A stretch of 10,477 nt of DNA from Firmicutes bacterium UBA5493 (GCA_002424045.1 DIPH01000012.1:1-10477); one strand, 5' to 3'; positions 1 through 7,377 are shown, counted from the first letter of the stretch. A program made the numbers and translations. The notes: generated by a model not told the origin, from the letters alone.

Positions 1-41
1 TCCGGAAAAGTGTTGACAACCCATCCAGGAAGCGGGTAAGA

Positions 42-158
42 TTAGGAATATAAATTAGTCCAGCATTTATCAACGGTCTTCCAATTAAGCTTTAAGCGTC
101 TAGCCACCTGGGATCTCTTAAATCCTAGCTCCTTTAGTTGATGAATTTCAATGAACAT
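42..158 (-). pseudogene. istA: IstA transposase N-terminal fragment (IS21 family)
   Basis: A 38-codon frame begins with ATG at 158 behind a GAGGTGG sequence. It encodes MFIEIHQLKELGF, then RSQVARRLKLNWKTVDK, which is the helix-turn-helix start characteristic of IstA. IstA is the DDE transposase of IS21 elements and normally works with the ATPase IstB. A full IstA is several hundred residues long, but this frame stops at TAA (42-44) just after the helix-turn-helix. The 41 bases left before the window edge do not give a recognisable continuation in another frame. It is therefore a decayed or internally deleted copy. I am fairly sure of the family from the N-terminus alone. Whether an internal deletion or a point mutation caused the stop cannot be decided here. 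Confidence 0.7.
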
Positions 159-183
159 TTTCCACCTCACCAATTTACTCCCA

Positions 184-218
184 CCTCTCTATTAACAATC
201 TATCAGTTAACGAGAGGC
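184..218. repeat. inverted repeat in the IS21 leader
   Basis: The arms CCTCTCTATTAAC (184-196) and GTTAACGAGAGG (207-218) are complementary apart from a one-base bulge, around a short AT-rich loop. The repeat lies between the IS21 terminal repeats and the istA start, where the transposase promoter would be. It could be an operator or an RNA hairpin in the leader. The role is inferred. Confidence 0.45.
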
Positions 219-280
219 TTGGTCTAGAATTTGTCCATTTTTATCTGCCGAAATGGGTCCCTTTTATTATACCGGTTACA

Positions 281-759
281 ACGTTAGCCTCTTCCCAAGC
301 ATAACTACCCACTGCATCTATAAACGCTTCTGTAACAGCGGTATGATTGACTGGTGATGATTCGATAATCTCAAAAACCAAAGATCCCTCATTCCTCATG
401 AACATGTCGTATGTAGGGCGTTGCTTGGAACACGTCTACACTAGACCAAAACGTTTCAGCAGTAGGATGTAGTGTATCAGAATCAAACCTCCACGCTATT
501 ATGCCTGCATCGGAATAATCTACCGTCGTTATACTAAACGGATACCCCTCTTCTACTATAATGACGCACCTTCAACCTCTAATAGAACACCATCCTCGCC
601 GATAAAATACACCGCTGGCAACACGTGATGGGTGAAGTAGCTAGCATTCAATTGAATCACATTACCGACTCCGGGCAACGGAACAATCTCCGCTTCATAA
701 TTTGTATAGAGCGGGTCAATAGATGATGAAATGTCCTTTATTCTGTTGGTTCCATCTAG
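281..759 (-). pseudogene. exported protein of unknown function, distal half (IS-split, frameshifted)
   Basis: This is the continuation of the gene that starts at 2369. After removal of the 760-2073 insertion and one repeat copy, the frame crosses the junction without a break, reading LVTLLDGTNRIKDISSSIDP. It then continues to VLLEVEG and hits a stop at 556-558. Coding-like sequence resumes in another frame near 565 (IIVEEGYPFSITTVDYSDAG) until a stop at 389-391. It resumes in a third frame from about 410 (MRNEGSLVFEIIESSPVNH) and is cut off at 280 by the IS21 end. The gene therefore carries two small indels, one insertion and a 3' truncation. No domain is recognisable. The aromatic- and acid-rich composition fits an extracellular protein. 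Confidence 0.6.
752..759. repeat. target-site duplication CCATCTAG, left copy
   Basis: CCATCTAG directly abuts the left terminus of the IS1182/IS5-like element. It is identical to 2074-2081, which directly follows the right terminus. The interrupted gene reads in frame when one copy is kept, which supports true target duplication. Confidence 0.8.
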
Positions 760-761
760 GG

Positions 762-788
762 GTTGCTGAACAGCCAGATATCAGCAAC
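762..788. repeat. hairpin-forming repeat at the left IS end
   Basis: GTTGCTGA (762-769) and TCAGCAAC (781-788) form perfect 8-bp arms around an 11-base loop. One arm is part of the terminal repeat and the other covers the transposase stop codon. An RNA hairpin here could end or protect the 3' end of the transposase transcript, though no U-run follows. It may simply reflect a duplicated end motif. Confidence 0.5.
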
Positions 789-1953
789 ACAAAGCCCAGT
801 TTTGATTGGGAAATAGCCAACTGAAAAAACGGACAAGAAGAATCCGAAGCTTGCGCTCCAAATTCAGCACCAACAGTTGCAAGGCGATAACAGTCTCACA
901 GGTTTCCTGGAGACGTGTCATGACTAACCCAAGTCCGTAAAAGCGTTTGCCCTCTCCGAATTTGCCTTCGACTCCATTGCGGATCTTGGTATCGTCTCGT
1001 TCTTGCTTACGCTGCTCTTTCAATACTTTCGGATCCTTGGACGGGCGCCCTAGGGGCGGGCCAGACAGGCGTATGTTGTGCTTTTTGCAGAATCGGAGAT
1101 TGTCTCGGTTCCGGTAGATCTTATCGGCATAGACCACCGCATGACGGTTATCTAGAAGCGTTAGCGGACTCTTTTGTGCTAGCTTTTCTATGATCCTAAG
1201 GTTACGGCCAACATAGCGCAACTGCTGACCATTGGTTTTGCGAATCTCGCGCTTTGAGTGCTTCCTTTTCCGTTCAAACCGAAGATACTGTTTCCTCGCT
1301 CTTTGCCGGTATGTTCTAGGTTTCTTGCACGTTCCAACATGGGGTGCATGGAGCACATCAATGATCTCTTCCAAGGCTTCCCTGGCATCATTAAGCAATC
1401 TGGAGTCGGTTGGGTACTGAATATCCACTGGGACGCAGGTGGCATCGAGAATCAGATTCCCTTTGTTCTCTGGCTCCTTAGAGCTAGCGTCTTCACCACC
1501 CCCGGAGGTTCCCGCCCGAGGATCGTCATCGTCACTTTGAGAATGTTTTTCTTCTTCCAGAAACAGCAGCTCATTGAGCTCGTTAATGATATCTTTGCCG
1601 AGACGTTTGCGAAAATGAACTAAGAGTGATGCATCAAATGGTGGTTCCTGCACAAAAACAGGCAAGCCGATAAAGTACTGCAAATAGGGGTTTTCGGTGA
1701 TCTCAGCCACTGTTTCTCGGTCGGAAAGGTTCTTCTTATTCTGAATGATGAGTGTTCCTAGAGCCATCCGAACAGCATAAGCCTTTTGGCCGGCATTCGG
1801 ATTTCCTAAAGACTCGATGTATCGCTCCTCTGCAATTTCCCAAGGTATCATAGCGGCTAACTTGCACCAGCGATTTTCAGGATTCAACTGCCCTTCAAAG
1901 GGCATGAAAAACTCATGGGGTAACAATAGCTGTTTTGCGTTATGTTTATACAT
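781..1953 (-). CDS. IS1182/IS5-like DDE transposase, internally deleted
   Basis: This is a DDE-type transposase of 390 residues that would act on the terminal repeats at 760 and 2073. The N-terminal domain (about 15-120) has family landmarks: LNPENRW, VRMALGTLII, ENPYLQYFIGLP and FDASLLVHFRKRL. The catalytic core is visible as D170 (LILDATCVP), D277 (VYADKIYRNR) and E329 (NGVEGKFGEGKR). Relatives known to me carry roughly 70-80 residues between the segment ending near 265 and the second aspartate, including a motif like HQPHVRPIVRGK and a strand-rich stretch. Here LTLLDNRHAVVYADK joins the flanks directly, so a block of the catalytic fold seems to have been removed in frame. The ATG at 1953 has a GGAG at 1964-1967 and an extended -10 promoter upstream. 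Family identity is secure. The deletion is inferred from remembered relatives, and activity is doubtful. Confidence 0.85.
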   Translation of the reverse strand: MYKHNAKQLLLPHEFFMPFEGQLNPENRWCKLAAMIPWEIAEERYIESLGNPNAGQKAYAVRMALGTLIIQNKKNLSDRETVAEITENPYLQYFIGLPVFVQEPPFDASLLVHFRKRLGKDIINELNELLFLEEEKHSQSDDDDPRAGTSGGGEDASSKEPENKGNLILDATCVPVDIQYPTDSRLLNDAREALEEIIDVLHAPHVGTCKKPRTYRQRARKQYLRFERKRKHSKREIRKTNGQQLRYVGRNLRIIEKLAQKSPLTLLDNRHAVVYADKIYRNRDNLRFCKKHNIRLSGPPLGRPSKDPKVLKEQRKQERDDTKIRNGVEGKFGEGKRFYGLGLVMTRLQETCETVIALQLLVLNLERKLRILLVRFFSWLFPNQNWALCC

Positions 1954-2009
1954 GATTTATCAGCTCCAGGTGCAAAGTTATTTCAAGAAAACAACGATCT
2001 CTTGATACT

Positions 2010-2018
2010 ATTATAACA
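2010..2018 (-). promoter_or_regulatory. transposase promoter, extended -10
   Basis: On the minus strand the sequence reads TGTTATAAT, a perfect TATAAT (2010-2015) with the TGn extension. It lies inside the IS, 57 bases upstream of the transposase ATG. A -35 match at the right distance is weak (TGGATT), as is usual for extended -10 promoters. Confidence 0.6.
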
Positions 2019-2073
2019 CGAAAAGAGCCGTAAATCCAGGATTCATCGGCATTTAGCTGTTGTTCAGCAACCC

Positions 2074-2081
2074 CCATCTAG
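2074..2081. repeat. target-site duplication CCATCTAG, right copy
   Basis: This is the second copy of the 8-base direct repeat. It directly follows the right terminus of the IS and is identical to 752-759. Confidence 0.8.
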
Positions 2082-2369
2082 CAATGTCACCAAGAAGAAC
2101 GCAGCTTCGGCGGAAACTTTGAAGCCGTCATTGGCGGTTGGCGCAAAGCCGAATAGCTTTAGGTCACCCGACTCAACCTCAAAGTGCGTTTGCTCTTGGA
2201 CAGAACCCTCTAAAAACCAAGGGTAGGCATCTTCAAACAGCGCCCTGACAAAACTCGCGGATACAAAAGCGTTCTCTGCCTTTGCACCATCGGGCACTAA
2301 AGTAATCGTCAGCATTAATACCAAACCCGCCCACAACACAACAGTTCGAATTCGCCTTCTTACGGTCAA
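2074..2369 (-). pseudogene. exported protein of unknown function, proximal half with signal peptide
   Basis: The best start is TTG at 2369, because a strong GGAGGTG (2377-2383) lies 7 bases upstream. An in-frame ATG at 2426 gives a longer reading but has no comparable site. From the TTG the protein begins with MTVRRRIRT, a hydrophobic core VVLWAGLVLMLTITLV, and an AKA signal-peptidase I site before ENAF. It should therefore be a secreted or cell-surface protein. About 98 codons are read before the IS at 2073 breaks the frame, and the last few codons of the unspliced ORF come from the IS end. The remainder lies at 281-759. No known domain is recognised. The gene is the last in a minus-strand series after the helicase and the 61-codon ORF, but an operon is not shown. 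Confidence 0.65.
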
Positions 2370-2376
2370 GATTTTG

Positions 2377-2383
2377 CACCTCC
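2377..2383 (-). promoter_or_regulatory. ribosome binding site deciding a TTG start
   Basis: GGAGGTG on the minus strand with a 7-base spacer before TTG (2369-2367). This spacing places the start directly before a positively charged n-region and a signal peptide, and argues against the upstream ATG at 2426. Confidence 0.65.
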
Positions 2384-2567
2384 ACTTGAGTCCTCCGACA
2401 GGTCTAGATTCGCTCAAATAAAGCACTCTGTATTCTTAATAGCCAGCGCTTTCCTATATACTTTCTCAGACGTTATGCCGCTTATTCACTGCCCGCTCCT
2501 TTCGCTCTCAAACTCTGCTCAGTGGGCATCCCCATGGGACAAAGCCCCGAGAACTAATACCCGTATT

Positions 2568-2753
2568 TTAGCCCCTCATCTGAAAGCGCTTCACGGTGTT
2601 GGAGAACAAAACGATCACCTGGGGTGTTGATATGCCCTTCGGAATGTTGTGCACTTGTACGTGGTAGGATTCACCATCAAGGCCCAGTGTAACGCCTGTA
2701 AATGTCGGGGCGATGGCCTTGTCGGATATCTTTAGGATCAATGGTGTGAGCAC
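2568..2753 (-). CDS. small protein of unknown function (61 codons), possibly a remnant
   Basis: This frame starts with GTG at 2753 and ends at TAG-free TAA-type stop 2568-2570. It lies 44 bases beyond the stop of the helicase gene on the same strand. The product begins MLTPLILKISDKAIAPTF and contains DGESYHVQVHNIPKG and VIVLFSNTVKRF. It looks like a compact beta-rich fold with no signal peptide or membrane segment. The ribosome binding site is weak (GCGAG close to GTG), and an in-frame stop lies eight codons upstream of nothing recognisable as a longer gene. It could be a genuine small partner of the helicase, translated after it, or the tail of a gene whose front was lost. I do not recognise the family. 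Confidence 0.4.
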   Translation of the reverse strand: MLTPLILKISDKAIAPTFTGVTLGLDGESYHVQVHNIPKGISTPQVIVLFSNTVKRFQMRG

Positions 2754-2797
2754 CTCGCTTTCGAGCTATTTATCGAGAACATGGTTAGTCGCTCTTA

Positions 2798-5700
2798 TTA
2801 GGAACTCTGTTCCAACGGTTTTATTTTGTCAATTCGATAGATGTGGCCCACAATCTCAATCTCGTCGTACAACTGCTTCCCCAATAACTCGCGCTCATAG
2901 CTTTTCATCAAATGCTTGTTATGTGGGTTTTCCTCTAGCTCTACAGGAAATGCAATAGCCCCATCAGTTGAAGTCAGCCAGACCTCATCTCCGTATGACA
3001 CTTTCGTTTTCTCTTTCCCAGGTATAGCTACATCCGCTTTCTGTACTTTACCCTTCCCTGCAGGCTGCGGCTTAGGCACCGCTCTAAGTTTCAGCTGTTG
3101 TGGCTTGCCTGGTAATGGTTGAGCAACGCTTTCTAACTGCTCCAATGTCCTTCCTTTTCTTTTCTGTTCCTGTTCTATTCGAGAAACCAAACGTTGGATT
3201 TCATTCTTTTGGTCCTTCCACCAATCAGTGCTCCACACCCTCGCTATTGTCCATCCCCGAGACTCCAAATATGTTTGCCTGTGGATATCCCTTTCGCGGG
3301 CCGATTTAGAGCTGTGATACGTAGCCCCATCACACTCGATACCCAGGATAAAAGCCGAACTTGGCTCATCATAGACTCCCAAGTCAATTCTGTAACCGGA
3401 TACACCAATCTGGGAACGAACGTCATAACCCAAACCGCGCAATGCTTCAGCAACCTGTTCTTCAAACATACTGTCATATCGTGCTTCATCTGCAACAGTA
3501 ACACCAGTGTCAAGTAGGCTGCTTAATACAGCACTGGTTACTTCTGAATCCCCTGCTGATACAGCCCTTGTATATTCGAGATAAGCTTTAAGCAACTTTG
3601 GACCTTCGGACTTGCCGTCTTCTACTCTGAGATCCTCAGGTTCGATAGAAGTTACCAAGTATATCTTTTTCTTCGCCCTACTTACAGCTACATTTAGGCG
3701 ATTACCTCCTCCTTCCCGGTTTAATGAACCGAAGTTAGCCCTGACACGGTTGTGCTGGTCAGGACCGTATCCGACCGAGAATATGATGATGTCCCGTTCA
3801 TCACCTTGGACATTTTCTATGTTCTTAACAAACAGCCCGACATCTTGGTTTCCCTCTTGCCGATTCTGCTCTTCTGCATACATCGCAGCAAAAGAAGGAT
3901 CGTTAATTGCCTGGTGATCCAACAGATCTTGAATTAGGTCCTTCTGAGTATGATTGAAGGTCACGACTCCAATGGTTTCTCGCTCTTGTCTAGTTCGCAA
4001 CAGCTGATCAATGATCTCTACGACTTTCTTAGCCTCTACCAGATTGTTCCTAGCCAAACTCCACTTGCCGTTCACCTTGATGCGTTCAATCGGTGGAACT
4101 TTTGGAGTATGGTTGTTAGGGGATACTTGAAGCTGAGCTTTATAAAACGCGTAATTGGAGAAGTCAATTAATTCAGCATATCTTGACCGATAATGATAAT
4201 TCAAATTCACCCCACCAAAGTTCACAACAGCCAAGTCAAGAAGACTCTCGACTTCAGCAGCTGGTGCCATCTCGGCTTCAACATCGTCGTCCACCGGTTC
4301 GTCTAGTCTTCTAGCAAAAAGATCATCGGGTCGTAACTGTCTCGCATCTCCTGCGACAACTACTTGTTTAGCTCTAAAAATGGCGGGGATAGCATTTTCC
4401 ACAAACATCTGGGAGGCCTCATCAAAGATTATAACGTCAAACAAATCGGATTCAAGGGGAAATGCGTCCGATACCGCTTCGGGGCCCATAAGCCAACAGG
4501 GAAAAAGTCTGAGTATTTCATTGGTAAACTCACCTACGTACTTGCGAATTGGCCACAAATGGCTTCGCTTGTTTGCCTGATACTTAAGTTGATTGTGATT
4601 GCTCGCACTCCTCAGAAATCGAGAAGTCCAATCGCTGCAGATTACATTAGGAACAGTCTTCCGCTTTTTCTGCAATGACTGTTTAATATTGGCTACTCTT
4701 TTCTCATAGCTGTCACCATCAACCAAAAGCTCCCGCGCATCTGAGGCAGATTCCTGTTCTCGAAGACATAATAGCAGATACGCTTCTGCAACTCGTTGCA
4801 AGACTCGTGACGGTGTTTCCTGGTGCTCCTGCATACATTCGTATACAAAGTCTGCTATAGTGCGTTCTTCCTCTGATAGTCGTGAAATTTTAGCAAGCAA
4901 AGAGCCATAATTCTCAGCCTCATCAAGCGTCGTCTTGATTTCATCAATCAGCACATGGTAATTGTAATCATCGCTTTCTAAGAAGCGCCCAGCAAACAAC
5001 TCAATCCCTTGTGAAGAAAAAACACTACTGAGAGGCTTAATTTTGAGCAGAATGTCCTCTCGGGCTTTCACAATGGTAGCGATAAGCTCGCTTACCCGTT
5101 CTAAGCGTTTATGGTATTCCGAGTGCTTTTCTTGTTGCATCTTTCTATCGCGGCTATAGTTGAGCCAATATCCTAAGGTCCACCAGCGACCATCGCTACA
5201 CGGCTCCAGCAGTTCAGGACATTGTTCCGAAATAATCTCCGAAGCGATTTGCTCGGCCAAATCCTGCGATGTCGGATAGTCAGCGATCTGTAACTTCTGC
5301 AACACTTCTCCAAACCAATCGTTCTTCTTCAGTTCTGCACACCCATTGACTTCAAGATCCCGTAGCACCGCTTCAGCAGTTAAGACATCAATTCTGTTTA
5401 CGCTCCTATTAACAAACCTCAGCAGGGGGTATTTGCTCAAAGCTTTACATTGCAGATAGGCTTCTAGAATACCATCTTGAGTCAGATTCTGTTTGGCGAG
5501 CTCGAGTTCCTCATACCCCATACCCTCAAATGGATTACTGCGCCCTAACCTAACAACTAAGTCGACTACAATATCCGAGTCAGAGAGGTTACTGGTTTTG
5601 ATATACAATTGTTGCAATGACAGTCCGCATTCGTGCGTCGAATGGAGCGTGGTCCAGCTCTTCTGAAGAACATTTAGCTCTTCATCGACTTGCTGCCCAA

Positions 5701-7054
5701 GCAGCTTAACTGTCATAGGAGTGTGTGAAATCCCTTTTTCAACGTATTCGAGACTACTAGAAACATGGTTATAAAAAGCCCGTTTGTCAGCCACTCCGTC
5801 GTGAAGCAACACCATCTTGGAGTGCAGAGGTGCCAATCGATTGTGGACTACATCAAGAGCTGCTCTCTTCTGGGAAACCATCAATACACGCTTTCCTTTG
5901 GCAAGGCTATTCGTTATGATGTTGGCGATAGTCTCTGACTTGCCGGTACCAGGTGGACCATGAATCACGATATGCCCGCCCTCACCGACCCTTTGTACCG
6001 CCTTCTCCTGGCTGTGATCCAGGGGACTAATAAAAAAATGGTCAACTTCCTTGACAGGCTCAGTCATTTCAGATTGAACGCCATCTGATGTGTCTCCAGA
6101 AGATAGCAACGAAGAGATAGGGCTTTTTGCGATATTTCGGGTCTTGAGTTTACGGTAATCTGCATAAATCGAATTAGACGTGGGAAATTGGCCTAGAATG
6201 AGATGATGTCTTAATACTAGAGTTCCCCGGGAAAAACTAGGCGTAGTATCCTTTGTGTATTCTTTGAATACTTGTATGCCGGAAATACCGATGTCACTAA
6301 CTGGAATGCCGTGGCTCTCTAGTTCGCCTAAGGCTAAAGCGACAATTTCGTCTATGGATTCTGGGTTATCGCTCAGCTCCCATTCTAATTCGGGTGGAGA
6401 AACCTCGTTAGCTTTGGCATGCGCAAATACCAAGACTTTGTTCAACTGCGCATTCACTCCGGCACTTTTCTCCAAATACCATCTGTTCTTGTCTTTCATC
6501 AATCTTATAGGAAATAGCATAAGGGGAGCTCTAACAAAACTGCCATCGAGCAATACCCCTTCCACAAAAGGGTAACCAAGGAATAATTCTTGCCTGCCCG
6601 TTTCCCTTTCAACAGAGTTGACTTCCCTGTATAGGTAGTTGATCCCTTGGCTAAGCGCAATTAACGACTTATGCCTTTCTTCTACTTTCGCCAAAGCTTG
6701 ATCCAGTTCTCGTTGGTATTCTTTCTTGAGCTCGCTCAACTCCGAATCAATATCTTCTTCGTCCACCAACTTGCTTAAGATAGCCTTCTGATCATCATAT
6801 TCTTCCTTCAAACGATCTCTTGCATTCTTCTCGTTCTGCTGTTGATCACGGTAAGGATCATCGAGTAGCAAAAATCTCTGACAGTCGTTTCTAAGCAGAA
6901 AGGAGGCAACTTCCGATGAACGATCATTATATAATCTGTCCATTTGTGCTACATCGAAGGCCCTTTTCTTATAGAGCCTCTTTAGCACCAAACTGCGGTT
7001 TCGGCCACTAATATCAACTAGACGATCCTGATATTTTTGAAGAATATCTCGCAT
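2798..7054 (-). CDS. DUF4011-type SF1 helicase with PD-(D/E)XK-like nuclease and GreA-like C-terminus; putative anti-phage protein
   Basis: Residues 1-330 form a DUF4011-like region. It starts with DRLVDISGRNRSL, has a coiled coil at about 70-135, then the conserved stretch around ELFLGYPF and RAPLMLFPIRL. An SF1 (Upf1/COG1112-like) helicase follows: Walker A GPPGTGKS (366-373), a roughly 500-residue insertion, Walker B DEASQ (878-882), GDARQLRP (902-909), QGDERD (1083-1088) and NRLNVAVSRAK (1118-1128). A restriction-like nuclease of the Vsr/MTES_1575 type comes next, with RIDLG (D1224), ECDG (E1240, D1242) and H1247. After a Pro/Lys-rich linker, residues 1352-1414 (YGDEVWL, ERELLGKQLYDEIEI, YRIDKI) resemble the GreA/GreB C-terminal domain. 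The ATG at 7054 has an AGGAGG five to seven bases upstream. All helicase motifs look intact. The architecture matches DUF4011-helicase-Vsr defense proteins. The defense role is inferred, and no methylase lies nearby. Confidence 0.85.
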   Translation of the reverse strand: MRDILQKYQDRLVDISGRNRSLVLKRLYKKRAFDVAQMDRLYNDRSSEVASFLLRNDCQRFLLLDDPYRDQQQNEKNARDRLKEEYDDQKAILSKLVDEEDIDSELSELKKEYQRELDQALAKVEERHKSLIALSQGINYLYREVNSVERETGRQELFLGYPFVEGVLLDGSFVRAPLMLFPIRLMKDKNRWYLEKSAGVNAQLNKVLVFAHAKANEVSPPELEWELSDNPESIDEIVALALGELESHGIPVSDIGISGIQVFKEYTKDTTPSFSRGTLVLRHHLILGQFPTSNSIYADYRKLKTRNIAKSPISSLLSSGDTSDGVQSEMTEPVKEVDHFFISPLDHSQEKAVQRVGEGGHIVIHGPPGTGKSETIANIITNSLAKGKRVLMVSQKRAALDVVHNRLAPLHSKMVLLHDGVADKRAFYNHVSSSLEYVEKGISHTPMTVKLLGQQVDEELNVLQKSWTTLHSTHECGLSLQQLYIKTSNLSDSDIVVDLVVRLGRSNPFEGMGYEELELAKQNLTQDGILEAYLQCKALSKYPLLRFVNRSVNRIDVLTAEAVLRDLEVNGCAELKKNDWFGEVLQKLQIADYPTSQDLAEQIASEIISEQCPELLEPCSDGRWWTLGYWLNYSRDRKMQQEKHSEYHKRLERVSELIATIVKAREDILLKIKPLSSVFSSQGIELFAGRFLESDDYNYHVLIDEIKTTLDEAENYGSLLAKISRLSEEERTIADFVYECMQEHQETPSRVLQRVAEAYLLLCLREQESASDARELLVDGDSYEKRVANIKQSLQKKRKTVPNVICSDWTSRFLRSASNHNQLKYQANKRSHLWPIRKYVGEFTNEILRLFPCWLMGPEAVSDAFPLESDLFDVIIFDEASQMFVENAIPAIFRAKQVVVAGDARQLRPDDLFARRLDEPVDDDVEAEMAPAAEVESLLDLAVVNFGGVNLNYHYRSRYAELIDFSNYAFYKAQLQVSPNNHTPKVPPIERIKVNGKWSLARNNLVEAKKVVEIIDQLLRTRQERETIGVVTFNHTQKDLIQDLLDHQAINDPSFAAMYAEEQNRQEGNQDVGLFVKNIENVQGDERDIIIFSVGYGPDQHNRVRANFGSLNREGGGNRLNVAVSRAKKKIYLVTSIEPEDLRVEDGKSEGPKLLKAYLEYTRAVSAGDSEVTSAVLSSLLDTGVTVADEARYDSMFEEQVAEALRGLGYDVRSQIGVSGYRIDLGVYDEPSSAFILGIECDGATYHSSKSARERDIHRQTYLESRGWTIARVWSTDWWKDQKNEIQRLVSRIEQEQKRKGRTLEQLESVAQPLPGKPQQLKLRAVPKPQPAGKGKVQKADVAIPGKEKTKVSYGDEVWLTSTDGAIAFPVELEENPHNKHLMKSYERELLGKQLYDEIEIVGHIYRIDKIKPLEQSS

Positions 7055-7148
7055 CTTAACCCTCCTACAACGGTACCAAATAGCTTAGAGTCCTATCCAA
7101 CGGACCTCCAGATCAACTTAGTAAGATACTACAGGAATTGCAGTCATC

Positions 7149-7253
7149 TCAGTGATTAAAATAGACGAATACGTAATCTTGGCCGAATTTCTGGTCAAAC
7201 TCAGGAAGCTCGTTATTCTTCGTCTGTGAAATTTCCTCGTCAGTGGTGAGCAT
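7149..7253 (-). CDS. 34-codon ORF upstream of the helicase, unknown
   Basis: The frame runs from ATG at 7253 to TGA at 7149-7151, with a GAGG about 7 bases before the ATG. It encodes MLTTDEEISQTKNNELPEF followed by DQKFGQDYVFVYFNH. The acidic, polar N-terminus and hydrophobic/aromatic C-terminus look more protein-like than random. It lies 94 bases before the helicase ATG on the same strand, so it could be a small leader or accessory peptide. It could equally be the C-terminal remnant of a lost gene, since the frame is open for six codons upstream of the ATG before a TGA. No family is recognised, and the low length leaves chance as a real alternative. Confidence 0.3.
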   Translation of the reverse strand: MLTTDEEISQTKNNELPEFDQKFGQDYVFVYFNH

Positions 7254-7360
7254 ATAATCGCCTCGGGATTCCGTTCAAAGCAGGGCCTGCCTGTCCCCCA
7301 GCAAATGACCAGACTGCTACCTACAGACCAAGGGCCACATCAAAAGACGGGACTAATAAA

Positions 7361-7377
7361 TATATTCTGTATATTCT
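7361..7377. repeat. short tandem repeat TATATTCT
   Basis: Two perfect copies of TATATTCT separated by one G, in the most AT-rich part of the intergenic region. This could be a promoter or a regulator binding site. Nothing further supports either. Confidence 0.35.

Larger units (their letters stand above)
1..280 (-). mobile_element. IS21-family element, left end (partial, runs off window)
   Basis: Read on the minus strand, the element starts at 280 with TGTAACCGG, a TGT-type terminus usual for IS21 relatives. Inside it are two copies of a short motif typical of the multiple end repeats of IS21 elements (ATAAAAGGGACCCAT at 253-267 and ATAAAAATGGACAAAT at 229-244). These precede an IstA-like N-terminus at 158. 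The boundary at 280 is also where the reading frame of the neighbouring exported-protein pseudogene ends. Only this end is present, so length, second end and target duplication cannot be seen. Confidence 0.75.
760..2073 (-). mobile_element. IS1182/IS5-like insertion sequence, 1314 bp
   Basis: The termini are inverted repeats sharing the first 13 bases, GGGTTGCTGAACA, at 760-772 and as reverse complement at 2061-2073. An 8-bp direct repeat CCATCTAG flanks the element on both sides. A single transposase gene on the minus strand fills it, with its stop at 781, very close to the left end. The run of G/C at each end leaves the boundary uncertain by one base (759 or 760). The element lies inside the exported-protein gene. 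Its transposase appears internally deleted, so this copy may need a transposase supplied in trans. Confidence 0.85.

Noticed and set aside
1258..1623. 121-codon plus-strand frame inside the IS1182-like element
   Set aside because: It lies entirely opposite the transposase coding frame and has no family-like motif, so it is a shadow.
2064..2426. Open frame of 120 codons starting with ATG at 2426
   Set aside because: The last codons are IS terminal repeat sequence, and the ATG has no ribosome binding site. The true start is the TTG at 2369 and the gene continues beyond the IS at 759.
3244..3513. 89-codon minus-strand frame inside the helicase gene, and several plus-strand frames over 3100-4680
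   Set aside because: All overlap the nuclease and helicase motifs in the main frame and show no independent start signals or domain patterns.
2798..7054. Classical restriction-modification enzyme
   Set aside because: There is a nuclease and a helicase, but no methyltransferase motif or specificity subunit anywhere in the window.
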